Assembly: GCF_015704895.1 (NCBI RefSeq) | Contig: NZ_JADQWB010000003.1 | Span: 1-64,000 of the forward strand | Length of the DNA stretch: 64,000 nt | Direction: 5' to 3' | Origin: Agrobacterium leguminum | GTDB taxonomy: Bacteria > Pseudomonadota > Alphaproteobacteria > Rhizobiales > Rhizobiaceae | Shown here: one piece after another, positions 1 to 8,981 of the stretch | Position numbering within the stretch: the stretch's first letter is position 1 | Layout: every line of letters starts with the position of its first letter | Made by a program: the position numbers and the translations under genes | The notes under the pieces: model-generated | The model's database searches: none | The model's input: only the letters and a program-made list of their open reading frames with translations | Told to the model about the DNA's origin: nothing

Positions 1-297
1 GATTTCTTAAGAACGAAAGTCGCCGTCGCCAGCAGCGCCGCCGCCCTCGTTCAGTGAGCGGACTTATAAATCCACCCAACCAAACAAGTCAACACACCCT
101 TCGTCAAAAAACTGACATTTTTATCAAGCTATTGATTTTATTAGGTAATTTCGTGTTTTTAACGGGAACCGGAGAAAAAGGCGGCCTTCATGTCGCGACT
201 GGCCCTGTTCCAGGAAACATGCAATAGGAACGGACGAGAGTTTCAGAAGACTTGAGGCGTCTAACGCCTCTTTATAAAGCCAAGAATTGGAGAGCCC
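1..297. other. Intergenic region left of purC
   Basis: No protein gene is supported here. The left part holds a leftward sigma70-type promoter (64-92) with a GC-rich leader running to base 1. The right part is the purC leader, which carries a perfect 7-bp hairpin (254-260 pairing with 264-270, loop of 3) just before the purC ribosome binding site GGAG at 289-292. A long open frame antisense to purC reaches into this region but has no support as a gene. Confidence 0.6.
64..92 (-). promoter_or_regulatory. rRNA-operon-type promoter reading out of the window
   Basis: On the minus strand there is a -35 TTGACT (87-92), a spacer of exactly 17 bases and a -10 TTATAA (64-69). The transcript would run to base 1 through a GC-rich leader containing CTTAAGAA near the edge. 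The near-consensus promoter and leader resemble rhizobial rrn promoters, so a 16S rRNA gene is expected just left of the window on the minus strand. The hexamers are seen; the rRNA assignment is inference. Confidence 0.6.
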
Positions 298-1248
298 GTG
301 CGCATTCTCGATGAAGCCGTCATTTCCGAGCTGCCGAATTATTACCGTGGCAAGGTGCGGGAAAACTACGATCTGCCCGACGGCAACCGCATCATCATAT
401 CGACCGATCGCCTTAGCGCCTTTGATCGTATCCTCACCTGCATACCTTATAAGGGGCAGGTATTGACCCAGACGGCACGCTACTGGTTCGAACAAACGAA
501 GGATATTTGTCCGAACCACGTTGTGAGCTATCCCGACCCCAATGTCGTCATCGGCAAGCGGCTGGACATATTGCCGGTCGAGGTGGTGGTTCGCGGTTAT
601 CTTGCCGGCACCACCGGCACGTCGATCCTGACCCTTTATAAGAAGGGTGAGCGGCAAATGTACGGCATGAGCCTGCCCGAAGGGATGAAGGATAACCAGA
701 TTCTGCCCGAACCGGTGATCACGCCGACAAGCAAGGCCTTCGATGGCGGCCATGACGAGCCGCTGACACCGGCCGAGATCGTGGAGAAGAAATTGCTGAC
801 GCAGGAGCAATGGGACACGCTTTCCCGCTACGCGCTGGCGCTGTTCAAGCGCGGACAGGAAATCGCCGCAAAGCAGGGCCTCATTCTCGTCGACACGAAA
901 TATGAATTCGGCACGGATGAAAATGGCACCATCATCCTGGCCGATGAGATCCATACGCCCGATAGCAGCCGCTACTGGATGGCCGACAGTTATGACGAAA
1001 GCTTCCGCAACGGAACACGGCCGGCAAGCTTCGACAAGGATTTCGTGAGAGCCTGGGTCGCCGAACGCTGCGACCCTTATAAGGACGACGTTCCCGAAAT
1101 TCCGCAGGACCTCGTCTTGCAGACCTCGAAGGTCTATATTGATGCTTACGAGCGCATCACCGGACAAAGCTTCGTTCCCGACGATAGTGGCGAGACGCCG
1201 CTTGCAAGAATACGCCGGAACCTGGAGCCGTTCTTCCCCGGAGTCTGA
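298..1248 (+). CDS. purC: SAICAR synthetase, long form (second purC of rhizobia)
   Basis: Phosphoribosylaminoimidazole-succinocarboxamide synthase joins aspartate to CAIR in cytosolic purine synthesis. The 316-residue product has the family features: [12 protein letters not shown] near residue 15, the STDRLSAFD segment near residue 40, the [11 protein letters not shown] segment and a C-terminal [14 protein letters not shown] block. At 316 aa it matches the longer yeast Ade1-like form rather than the ~240-aa bacterial form. Rhizobia usually carry both, the short one near purQ/purL, so this may be the auxiliary copy. The start is GTG, chosen for the GGAG at 289-292. It stops two bases before a TetR gene, which implies coupled translation. 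A hairpin at 254-270 lies between the likely promoter and the start. Confidence 0.93.
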   Translation: MRILDEAVISELPNYYRGKVRENYDLPDGNRIIISTDRLSAFDRILTCIPYKGQVLTQTARYWFEQTKDICPNHVVSYPDPNVVIGKRLDILPVEVVVRGYLAGTTGTSILTLYKKGERQMYGMSLPEGMKDNQILPEPVITPTSKAFDGGHDEPLTPAEIVEKKLLTQEQWDTLSRYALALFKRGQEIAAKQGLILVDTKYEFGTDENGTIILADEIHTPDSSRYWMADSYDESFRNGTRPASFDKDFVRAWVAERCDPYKDDVPEIPQDLVLQTSKVYIDAYERITGQSFVPDDSGETPLARIRRNLEPFFPGV

Positions 1249-1250
1249 CC

Positions 1251-1910
1251 GTGAGCAAAACGATCGAACAGGCGAGAAAGGACGACAGGAAGAGTGACCG
1301 TCCTGTCAGGCGCCGGCCTCGCCGTTCCGCCGAGGAAACGCGGCGGGACATTCTCGCCAAAGCAGAAGAGCTTTTCCGGGAACGTGGTTTCAATGCGGTG
1401 GCGATTGCCGATATCGCCGCGGCGCTCGGCATGTCTCCCGCCAACGTCTTCAAGAATTTCAGCTCGAAGAACGCGCTCGTCGATGCGATCGCCTTCGAGC
1501 AGATCGGCGCATTCGAACGGGGCATCCAGCCGCTGGATAAAAGCCACGCGCCGCTTTCGAGACTGCGCCATCTCGCCCGCACCCTGATGGAACAGCACCA
1601 CCGGGATCTAAACGACAATCCCTACATATTCGAAATGATCCTGATGACGGCAAAGCAGGACATGAAGTGCGGCGACTATTATAAAGCCGTCATCGCCAAC
1701 CTGCTCGCTGACATTATCCGCGACGGTATCGACGCGCGAATCTACGCGCCGGCCGAGATTTCTCCCCTGGCGGAAACCGTGCTCCACGCGCTGACAAGTG
1801 TGATTCATCCCGTCCTCATTGCCCGGGAAGATATCGGCAATTTAGCAACACGTTGTGATCAACTCGTCGATTTAATCGATGCGGGATTACGCAATCCGCT
1901 TGCTAAGTGA
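1251..1910 (+). CDS. TetR/AcrR family regulator, likely local repressor of the RND efflux operon
   Basis: The 219-residue protein has a basic N-terminal tail (about 30 residues), a TetR helix-turn-helix at about residues 28-75 (AIADIAAALGMSPANVFKNF recognition region) and a less conserved ligand-binding all-helical domain. It starts with GTG two bases after the purC stop, so it is probably co-transcribed with purC, while the efflux genes begin 200 bases downstream in the same direction. The position next to an adaptor-pump-channel operon is the classic layout of AcrR/AmeR-like repressors, so control of that operon is the best guess. I could not pick out a clear operator palindrome in 1911-2108. 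The ligand is unknown. Confidence 0.85.
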   Translation: MSKTIEQARKDDRKSDRPVRRRPRRSAEETRRDILAKAEELFRERGFNAVAIADIAAALGMSPANVFKNFSSKNALVDAIAFEQIGAFERGIQPLDKSHAPLSRLRHLARTLMEQHHRDLNDNPYIFEMILMTAKQDMKCGDYYKAVIANLLADIIRDGIDARIYAPAEISPLAETVLHALTSVIHPVLIAREDIGNLATRCDQLVDLIDAGLRNPLAK

Positions 1911-2108
1911 CGATTCCCAATTTACGTCACCTTCTCGCAATTGCTTGCGAAGCGCAAAAGCCTGCGCTTCTATGCGCTTGGCGGTCCGGACAGAATGAGC
2001 GAATCGGGTCCTTCCAAGGCCTTCGCCTGTCGTGTCTGTTTCCGGACGCGCATCCGCCGAGCGACATTGCGCTTATAGTTGAATGCGATCGATACGCAGG
2101 GAAGAACA

Positions 2109-3311
2109 ATGAGCCGACGTATTTTACCCCTATTTGCTTCTCTGTGTGTGACCGCGCTTCTGGCGGGTTGCAGCGATGGCGGCGAGAGCAGCCAGAACGC
2201 CGCCCAGAGCGCCGAGCGTCCGCCGTCCCCGGTCAGCATCATCCTGATGAAGACCAGCGAATATCCCTTGACCACCGTTCTGCCCGGCCGCGCCAGCGCG
2301 TTCCAGACAGCGGAAATCCGCCCGCGCGTCACCGGCATCATCCGCGAAATTCCCTTCAAGGAAGGCAGCGAGGTCAAACAGGGTGATATTCTCTACCAGA
2401 TCGAGGACAATACCTATCTGGCGGAAGTAGCGCAGGCGAAGGCAAACGTGGCGAAGGCGGAAGCAAGCATTCCGAGCGCCCAGGCGAACCTTGCCCGTTA
2501 CGAACGCCTGGTCAACAGCGGCGCGACGCAGATCGAATATGAAAACGCCAAGGTGACGCTGCTGCAGGCGCAAGCCGATGTGGCCCAGACCAAGGCGGCG
2601 CTGGAAACGGCGGAAATCAACCTCGATCTCACCAAGGTCCGCGCTCCCTTCGACGGCATTACCAGCGCGACCGCCTTCAGCATCGGCAACGTCGTGACGG
2701 CAAACCAGACGACAGCTTTGACAACGCTGCGCCGCATCGATCCGATCTATATCGACCTGATGGAATCCAGCATCAATCTTCTGCGTTTGAAAAAGGCGAT
2801 CTCGTCGGGCCAGCTCGGCGGCGACACGAAGGAAACCGGCATTCACCTGACGCTGGAAGACGGCACGGAATACAAGCATGACGGCAAGATCGACATGTCG
2901 GACATGGCCGTGAGCGAAACCACGGGCACCTTCTCCATCCGCGCCCTCTTCGAAAACCCGGACGATCTTCTGCTTCCCGGCACCTATGTCCGCGCCACGC
3001 TGACCATAGGCAAGGAAAAAGGCTTCCGCATTCCGCAGCGCGCCGCGAGCCGGAACGCCAATGGCGAACTGACAGCGAAATTCGTGACGGCGGAAAACAA
3101 GGTGGAAACCCGCACCTTCCCGTCCAGCCAGCAGTCTGGCAATGCCTGGCTGGTGACGGAGAACGTCAAGGATGGCGACAAGCTCATCGTCGACGGCTTC
3201 CAGTGGATTGCCGACGGTGCGACGGTCGCACCGGTTGAAGTGACCATCGACGATCGCGGTATCGTCGTTCTGCCGCAGCAAGCTCAGCCTGCCGCCGCCC
3301 CCTCGAAATAA
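2109..3311 (+). CDS. RND efflux periplasmic adaptor lipoprotein (AcrA/AmeA-like)
   Basis: Membrane fusion protein linking the inner-membrane pump to the outer-membrane channel. The 400-residue product begins with a lipoprotein signal peptide ending in the lipobox LLAGC at about residues 18-22. The biotinyl-lipoyl-like half motifs follow (ITEIPF-type segment with EGSEVKQGDILYQI near residue 90 and LDLTKVRAPFDGI near residue 180), flanking an Ala/Glu-rich alpha-helical hairpin. A beta-barrel and membrane-proximal domain complete it. The ATG at 2109 is preferred over one at 2079 because GGGAAG lies just upstream and the signal peptide starts there. It is followed after 53 bases by the pump gene. 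The closest named systems are AcrAB and the Agrobacterium AmeABC pump; I cannot tell which orthologue this is. Confidence 0.93.
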   Translation: MSRRILPLFASLCVTALLAGCSDGGESSQNAAQSAERPPSPVSIILMKTSEYPLTTVLPGRASAFQTAEIRPRVTGIIREIPFKEGSEVKQGDILYQIEDNTYLAEVAQAKANVAKAEASIPSAQANLARYERLVNSGATQIEYENAKVTLLQAQADVAQTKAALETAEINLDLTKVRAPFDGITSATAFSIGNVVTANQTTALTTLRRIDPIYIDLMESSINLLRLKKAISSGQLGGDTKETGIHLTLEDGTEYKHDGKIDMSDMAVSETTGTFSIRALFENPDDLLLPGTYVRATLTIGKEKGFRIPQRAASRNANGELTAKFVTAENKVETRTFPSSQQSGNAWLVTENVKDGDKLIVDGFQWIADGATVAPVEVTIDDRGIVVLPQQAQPAAAPSK

Positions 3312-3364
3312 GCATGAGCACGAAACCCTCGGTCGAAGCTCGTAAAAGGTAAGGCAGGACTGCC

Positions 3365-6300
3365 ATGGCCCATTTCTTCATCCGGCGCCCCGTGTTTGCA
3401 TGGGTTATCGCCATCGTCATCATGCTGGGCGGCGCCCTTGCAATCTGGACGCTTTCCATTTCGCAATATCCCGATATCGCACCGACGACGGTACGCGTCA
3501 GCGCGACCTATAATGGCGCGAGCGCCGAGACAGTCGAAAAATCGGTGACGACCATCATCGAGGACGGCATGACCGGCCTCGACGACCTCACCTATATGAC
3601 ATCGTCGTCCTCGACGGGCAGCGCCGAAGTGACGCTGACCTTCGGCAATACCATCCTGCCGGACATTGCGCAGGTTCAGGTGCAGAACAAGCTGCAGCTC
3701 GTTCAGTCGCAACTGCCCGACACCGTGCAGCAACAGGGTCTTCAGGTCAGCCGATCCACATCCAGTATTCTGATGGTGGGTGCGCTGATCTCGACCGACG
3801 GCAAGCGCAATTCGGCAGATCTCGGCGACGTCTTCTCCTCGCGTGTCGAAGACCAGATCAAGCGCCTCGAAGGCGTGGGCAGCATCAACGTCTTCGGTTC
3901 CGAATATGCGATGCGCATCTGGCTGGATCCGTTCAAGCTCAATAAATACCAGCTGACCACGGCCGACGTGACCAGCGCCATCGAAAGCCAGAACACCCAG
4001 GTTTCGGTCGGTTCGCTTGGCGCGGTGCCCGCAGTCAAGGGTCAGCAGCTCAACGTGACCGTGACGGCGCAGAGCCAGCTCACCACCGTCGCCGATTTCG
4101 AATCGGTCATCCTGAAAGTCGAGAAGGACGGCGCAACCGTTCGCCTCAGCGACGTGGCCCGCATTGAAATCGGCCAGGAAACCTATGGTGGCGATTCCCG
4201 TTCAAACGGCCGTCCTTCGGCCGGTTTTGCGGTCAACCTCGCCACGGGTGCCAACGCACTCGATACGGCAGCGCGCGTAAAGTCGGCGCTTTCCGCTGTC
4301 GAAGGCTCGCTGCCCGAGGGTGTTTCGATCGAATATCCCTATGACACGACACCCTTCGTGAAGCTGTCGATCGAGAAAGTGGTACACACGCTGATCGAGG
4401 CGATCATCCTCGTTTTCGTCGTGCTGCTGGTGTTCCTGCAAAACCTGCGGGCCACCTTCATTCCGATGATCGCGGTTCCCGTCGTACTTCTCGGCACGTT
4501 CGGCGTCCTTGCGCTGACAGGATATTCCATCAACACGCTCACCATGTTCGCCATGGTTCTGGCCATCGGCCTTCTCGTTGACGACGCCATCGTCGTCGTC
4601 GAAAACGTCGAACGAATCATGTCGGAAGAAGGCCTGTCGCCGGTAGAGGCGACCGAAAAATCGATGGGCGAGATCACCGGTGCGATCATCGGTATCGCGC
4701 TCGTGCTCACCGCCGTGTTCATTCCGATGGCCTTCTTCGGTGGATCGACGGGCATCATCTACCGTCAGTTCTCGGTCACCATCGTTTCGGCCATGCTGCT
4801 TTCGGCGGTGGTCGCCATCGTTCTGACGCCGGCGCTCTGCGCCACGATGCTGAAGCCGATCGACCATCACAAGAAGCAGCGCGGACCGGGCGCATGGTTC
4901 AACCGCGGCTTCGGCAAGACGACGGATGGTTACGTCTCCTCTATCGGTTATCTGCTGAAGCGGCCTCTCCGCGTGATGATTATCTTCGCGATCGTGATCG
5001 GCGGCTGCGCCTGGTTCTTCAGCAAGCTGCCCAGCTCATTCCTGCCGCAGGAAGACCAGGGCGTGCTGCTGACGATCATCCAGACGCCGACCGGTTCGAA
5101 CATCGAACGTACCAATGAGGTGGTGAAGCAGGTCGAAAGCTACTTCCGTGAAAAGGAAGCCGCCAATGTCGAATCGGTTTTCGGCGTTCTCGGCTTCAGC
5201 TTCAGCGGTTCGGGCCAGAACAACGCTATCGTCTTCACCAAGCTCAAGGATTTCGCCGAGAGAACGGCCCCCGACCAACACGCCGGCGCCATCGTGCAGC
5301 GTGCGATGGGCACCTTCTTCGGTTTCCGCGATGCTCAGGTGTTCCCGCTTCTGCCGCCGGCAATTCAGGGCATGGGCACATCGAGCGGTTTCTCGATGTA
5401 TCTCGTTGATAGCGGTCGCAACGGCACCGAGGCACTGACCGCCACGTCCAAGGAGCTGATCGCGCTGGCGACCAGCAATCCCAAGGTCAGCTCGCTCAGA
5501 AGCGACAGCCAGGACAATGAAACGCAGATGAAGATCATTCTCGATCAGGAAAAAATGGGCGCCATGGGCGTCGATCTCTCCTCCGTGAACCTCATGCTGT
5601 CGACGATCTTTGCCGGCCGGGATGTCAACGACTTCACGCTGAACGGCGAGCTCAAGCCCGTTTATGTTCAGGGTGATGCGCCCTACCGCATGCAGCCGGA
5701 CGATCTCAAGTTCTGGTATGCCCGCAATACCAGCGGCGAGATGGTGCCTTTCTCCTCCTTCAGCGAGGTGAAGTGGATCAATGCTCCGCCGTCTCTCGCC
5801 CGCTTCAACGGCACGGGCGCGATCTCGCTCGAAGGCACCGCCGGCGCGGGCGTCGCGTCCGGTGACGCCATGGACGAGATGGAACGGCTGACGGCGAGCC
5901 TGCCGGGCGGTTACACGGTGGCATGGCAGGGCATTTCCTATCAGGAACGCCTTTCCGGTTCGCAGGCGCCGATGCTCTATGCGCTCTCGGTGCTGATCGT
6001 CTTCCTTTGCCTTGCCGCCCTCTATGAAAGCTGGTCGATCCCCTTCTCGGTCATCATGGCCGTGCCGGTGGGCGTCCTCGGCGCATTGACTGCGGCGCAT
6101 TTCTTCGGCCAGTCGAACGACGTCTACTTCAAGGTGGGCCTGCTGACGACCATCGGCCTTGCGGCGAAAAACGCGATTCTGATCGTCGAATTCGCCAAGG
6201 AAAGACAGGAGCATGGACTAAGCCTGATGGAAGCGACACTGGAAGCGGCGAAGCTGCGCCTGCGTCCGATCATCATGACGTCGCTGGCCTTCATCCTGGG

Positions 6301-6454
6301 TGTCGTGCCTCTCGCAATCGCAACCGGAGCGGGTTCTGCCGCACAAAATGCAATCGGTATCGGGGTGCTGGGTGGTATGCTTTCTGCAACACTGCTCGGA
6401 ATTTTCTTCGTTCCGTCCTTTTTCGTCATCATTCGTCGCCTTTCAAGGCGTTAA
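3365..6454 (+). CDS. RND multidrug efflux pump, inner-membrane subunit (AcrB/HAE1 type)
   Basis: Proton-driven drug exporter of 1029 residues, the usual HAE1 length. It has the AcrB-type start MAHFFIRRPVFAWVIAI (TM1), two large periplasmic loops and twelve predicted membrane segments. The proton-relay Asp pair lies in TM4 (LLVDDAIVVVENVER near residue 405) and the conserved Lys in TM10 (GLAAKNAILIVEFAKE near residue 940). The G-F loop and pore segments look intact. It is the middle gene of an adaptor-pump-channel operon. Substrates are not readable from sequence; relatives export hydrophobic drugs, bile acids and plant phenolics. Regulation is probably by the TetR gene upstream. Confidence 0.95.
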   Translation: MAHFFIRRPVFAWVIAIVIMLGGALAIWTLSISQYPDIAPTTVRVSATYNGASAETVEKSVTTIIEDGMTGLDDLTYMTSSSSTGSAEVTLTFGNTILPDIAQVQVQNKLQLVQSQLPDTVQQQGLQVSRSTSSILMVGALISTDGKRNSADLGDVFSSRVEDQIKRLEGVGSINVFGSEYAMRIWLDPFKLNKYQLTTADVTSAIESQNTQVSVGSLGAVPAVKGQQLNVTVTAQSQLTTVADFESVILKVEKDGATVRLSDVARIEIGQETYGGDSRSNGRPSAGFAVNLATGANALDTAARVKSALSAVEGSLPEGVSIEYPYDTTPFVKLSIEKVVHTLIEAIILVFVVLLVFLQNLRATFIPMIAVPVVLLGTFGVLALTGYSINTLTMFAMVLAIGLLVDDAIVVVENVERIMSEEGLSPVEATEKSMGEITGAIIGIALVLTAVFIPMAFFGGSTGIIYRQFSVTIVSAMLLSAVVAIVLTPALCATMLKPIDHHKKQRGPGAWFNRGFGKTTDGYVSSIGYLLKRPLRVMIIFAIVIGGCAWFFSKLPSSFLPQEDQGVLLTIIQTPTGSNIERTNEVVKQVESYFREKEAANVESVFGVLGFSFSGSGQNNAIVFTKLKDFAERTAPDQHAGAIVQRAMGTFFGFRDAQVFPLLPPAIQGMGTSSGFSMYLVDSGRNGTEALTATSKELIALATSNPKVSSLRSDSQDNETQMKIILDQEKMGAMGVDLSSVNLMLSTIFAGRDVNDFTLNGELKPVYVQGDAPYRMQPDDLKFWYARNTSGEMVPFSSFSEVKWINAPPSLARFNGTGAISLEGTAGAGVASGDAMDEMERLTASLPGGYTVAWQGISYQERLSGSQAPMLYALSVLIVFLCLAALYESWSIPFSVIMAVPVGVLGALTAAHFFGQSNDVYFKVGLLTTIGLAAKNAILIVEFAKERQEHGLSLMEATLEAAKLRLRPIIMTSLAFILGVVPLAIATGAGSAAQNAIGIGVLGGMLSATLLGIFFVPSFFVIIRRLSRR

Positions 6455-6462
6455 CAAAACAA

Positions 6463-6555
6463 AAATGGGCTGTGCCAACCGTTAATACGCTGCTAGAAAT
6501 GTTGCCGATTTGGCAAATGCACGTTTCTACGGCATATCGACCGCGCAGCCCATTT
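6463..6555 (+). repeat. Inverted repeat between pump and channel genes
   Basis: The arms 6463-6475 and 6543-6555 are complementary over 13 positions, ten of them a perfect run (AAATGGGCTG against CAGCCCATTT) and one a G-T wobble. They are about 67 bases apart and lie in the 149-base gap before the channel gene, so an mRNA stem could sequester the gap between the pump and channel cistrons. There is no T run, so it is not an obvious terminator. Confidence 0.45.
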
Positions 6556-6603
6556 GTCAGCAAGCCGCGCTCGGTAAGCCAACCAGAGAATTGGGAAAAT
6601 TAC

Positions 6604-8049
6604 ATGCTGTCTATTCGCGCTACTCTTCCCCTGACAATGCTGCTGCTCTCAGGCTGTGTTGTCGGGCCCGACCACAAGACGCCGGAAATTCAATTGCCGG
6701 GAAAGTTTGCGGAAGCCGGAAAAACCAGTAATGGCGACATCAGCAGCGTTGCGTGGTGGACAGCCTTTAACGATAGCCGCCTCAATGGTTACGTTTCCAC
6801 GGGCCTCAGCCAGAACCTGACCGTGATGCAGGCGATCGAGCGCATCAATCAGGCGGAAGCCCAGGTCATCTCGGCCGGCGCAGGCGGTCTGCCGAGCCTG
6901 ACGGCTAACGGCAGCCACACGACCAGCGAGACCAAGGGCAGCTACCGTGATGTTCCCGTCACCAACGTGTCCTCAGGCAGTCTCAGCGTCTCCTGGCTGC
7001 TTGACCTCTTCGGCCGCTATCGCCGCGCCACGGAAAGCGCCAATGCATCGCTCGATGCCGCTTACTCCACCGTCGATGTTCAGCGCCTGACGCTGATTTC
7101 CTCGGTCGCCGCAGCCTATATCGATGTGCGTTATTATCAGGAGCGCCTGGCGATTGCCCGTCAGAACTTGGCTTCCCGCCGCGAAACGCTGGACCTGACC
7201 AAGCTGCAGCTTGAAGCGGGCGCGGCCTCCCGCCTCGATGTCGTCCAGTCCGAAGGTCTGGTCAACTCCACGCTGTCCGACATTCCGGGCCTCGAAACCA
7301 ACTTCCGCAAGGCGGCACATCGCATCGCGACACTTCTCGGCCTGCCGGCCTCATCTCTGATTTCCGAGTTGCAGAAGGGCGCACGCCAGCCGGTTGCCCG
7401 CAGCATTCCGCGCACCGGCATTCCGGCCGATCTCATCCGCAACCGTCCGGACATTCGTGTCGCCGAACGCAATCTCGCCGCCGCAGTTGCCTCAATCGGT
7501 GTCGCGGAAGCGCAGCTTTATCCCAGCATCGAGCTCGGCGGCTCGATCACGCCAAGCTACAATTTCCTGAGCGGTGGCGGCAGGGGAACGGCCAATAGCT
7601 GGTCCTTCGGTCCGAGCCTCGTTCTGCCGATTCTCGATGGCGGCAGCATTCGCGCCAATATCGATCTGGCCAATTCCCAGGCGCGTGAAGAATATCTCGT
7701 CTGGAAGCAGACGGTGCTGACCGCTGTGGAAGAAGTCGAAAACGCTCTGGCCGCTGTCACCCGCGATCAGCGCACGGCCGATGCATTGCGCAAGACCGTG
7801 GCGTCCTATCAGGAAGCGTTGCAGCTTTCGACGGCCAGCTACCGCGACGGCGCCTCCTCGCTGCTCGACGTTCTCGATGCGCAGCGCCAGGTTTCCACCG
7901 CACAGGCAAGCCTTGCACAGGCTGTTCAGCAAACCGCGCAGGACTACGTCTCGCTGAACGTGGCGCTCGGCGGCGGTTACGCCGTTGGCCAGACCACGGC
8001 TCCGAAGAAGGCGCCCGGCCCGACCCGGACTGCGGCAAAGGCCATGTAA
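6604..8049 (+). CDS. Outer-membrane efflux channel lipoprotein (NodT/OprM family)
   Basis: TolC-like outer-membrane factor of the efflux system. From the ATG at 6604 the product has 481 residues, with a signal peptide and lipobox (LLLLSGC near residue 17), then VGPDHKTPEI, the standard NodT/OprM opening. Two repeated OEP domains follow, rich in Ala/Gln helices; the typical PDIRVAERNLAAA and SYRDGASSLLDVLDAQRQ segments are present. An upstream ATG at 6472 would add 44 residues ahead of the signal peptide and is rejected. It is the last gene of the operon and ends just before a strong terminator. The tail after about residue 460 is Ala/Pro/Lys rich. Confidence 0.93.
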   Translation: MLSIRATLPLTMLLLSGCVVGPDHKTPEIQLPGKFAEAGKTSNGDISSVAWWTAFNDSRLNGYVSTGLSQNLTVMQAIERINQAEAQVISAGAGGLPSLTANGSHTTSETKGSYRDVPVTNVSSGSLSVSWLLDLFGRYRRATESANASLDAAYSTVDVQRLTLISSVAAAYIDVRYYQERLAIARQNLASRRETLDLTKLQLEAGAASRLDVVQSEGLVNSTLSDIPGLETNFRKAAHRIATLLGLPASSLISELQKGARQPVARSIPRTGIPADLIRNRPDIRVAERNLAAAVASIGVAEAQLYPSIELGGSITPSYNFLSGGGRGTANSWSFGPSLVLPILDGGSIRANIDLANSQAREEYLVWKQTVLTAVEEVENALAAVTRDQRTADALRKTVASYQEALQLSTASYRDGASSLLDVLDAQRQVSTAQASLAQAVQQTAQDYVSLNVALGGGYAVGQTTAPKKAPGPTRTAAKAM

Positions 8050-8071
8050 AATACGCCGCAAGGCAAAGAAA

Positions 8072-8101
8072 AAGCCCGCGTCTCGACGCGGGCTTTTTTT
8101 T
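8072..8101 (+). terminator. Rho-independent terminator of the efflux operon
   Basis: A 9-bp GC-rich stem (AAGCCCGCG / CGCGGGCTT, six-base loop) is followed by a run of eight T. It sits 23 bases after the channel stop codon. Confidence 0.9.
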
Positions 8102-8112
8102 GTTCATGACAC

Positions 8113-8141
8113 AAAAAAAGCACCGGTCTCCCGGTGCTTTT
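8113..8141. terminator. Bidirectional terminator between efflux operon and efp
   Basis: The stem AAAAGCACCGG / CCGGTGCTTTT has a short TCTC loop, with A and T runs on either side. It lies 20 bases beyond the efp stop and can serve efp on the minus strand and back up the efflux operon terminator on the plus strand. Confidence 0.8.
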
Positions 8142-8160
8142 GTCTAACCGGCCGTCAGGC

Positions 8161-8730
8161 TCAGTTCTTGGCGCGCTCGACGTAGGAATTGTCTTCCGTC
8201 GCGATGACCACGCGGATACCGGCATCGATATGCGGCGGCACCATGGTGCGGATGCCGTTGGAAAGAATAGCCGGCTTGTAGGAAGAAGAAGCCGTCTGGC
8301 CCTTAACGACCGGTTCGGTTTCCGTGATTTCCAGCGTGACGTGGCGCGGCAGTTCGACGGCCAGCGGATTGCCTTCATGAATGGAAAGAATGCAGGTCAT
8401 GCCTTCCTGCAGATAGGCCTTCTGATCGCCCATCGTTTCAGCGTCGACCACGACCTGATCATAGTTCTCCGGGTTCATGAAGTGGAAGCCTTCGCCATCT
8501 TCATAAAGGAACTGGAAGTTCAGGTCTTCAACGAAAGCGCGCTCGACCTGCTCGGTGGTGCGCCAGCGCTCGGAGACCTTCACGCCGTCAACGATGCGGC
8601 GCATGTCCACCTGCGTGACCGGCGTGCCCTTGCCGGGGTGAAAGTTCTGCGCGGTAAGAACGACGTAAAGCTTGCCGTCCACGTCGAGAACATTGCCCTT
8701 GCGGACGGATGAGGCGATAACCTTGACCAT
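8161..8730 (-). CDS. efp: Translation elongation factor P (ChvH)
   Basis: EF-P relieves ribosome stalling at polyproline stretches. The 189-residue protein has the KOW-like N-terminal domain and two OB domains, as expected. The modification loop reads HPGKGTP with the Lys at residue 34, the same place as the beta-lysylated Lys34 of E. coli EF-P. Its modification genes epmA and epmB are divergently transcribed 250 bases away, which supports beta-lysylation here. In A. tumefaciens the orthologue is chvH, reported as needed for virulence and detergent tolerance (my recollection of the literature). The gene is monocistronic and ends in a bidirectional terminator. Confidence 0.96.
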   Translation of the reverse strand: MVKVIASSVRKGNVLDVDGKLYVVLTAQNFHPGKGTPVTQVDMRRIVDGVKVSERWRTTEQVERAFVEDLNFQFLYEDGEGFHFMNPENYDQVVVDAETMGDQKAYLQEGMTCILSIHEGNPLAVELPRHVTLEITETEPVVKGQTASSSYKPAILSNGIRTMVPPHIDAGIRVVIATEDNSYVERAKN

Positions 8731-8981
8731 ATGACTTCCTTGTAACTCGATGAAATGCGTCGTAAAGGACTGCGCGGCAGCACCGGCCCCGACAGACGTT
8801 TTGTCTTTTTTCTGGGGCGCAACTACCTTAAATCCGCACGAATTGCCAGCCTTCTACAGCAATTCGCGGAAGAGTGCCTAGCGGTTTTCCGCCCGGAATA
8901 GCTTTAAATGACGCGATAAGGCGTTTTGCGGGCCGTTTATCCGCAATTGGGCGCCGCAGAGAAGACGGAAAAGAACAGAGA

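Noticed and set aside
254-275. Hairpin and T-rich bases before purC as a terminator or attenuator
   Set aside because: The stem is perfect for 7 bp but followed by TTTATAA rather than a T run, and the purC start is only 27 bases away; kept as a leader hairpin only.
124-1167. 347-codon frame on the minus strand opposite purC
   Set aside because: It mirrors the codon structure of purC, has no ribosome binding site and matches no family.
2130-3281. 383-codon minus-strand frame opposite the adaptor gene
   Set aside because: Antisense shadow in GC-rich coding DNA; composition (Arg, Gly, Val rich) and lack of motifs show it is not a gene.
5036-6214. 392-codon minus-strand frame opposite the RND pump gene
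   Set aside because: Shadow of the pump gene, rich in Arg, His and Glu, with no start signal or family.
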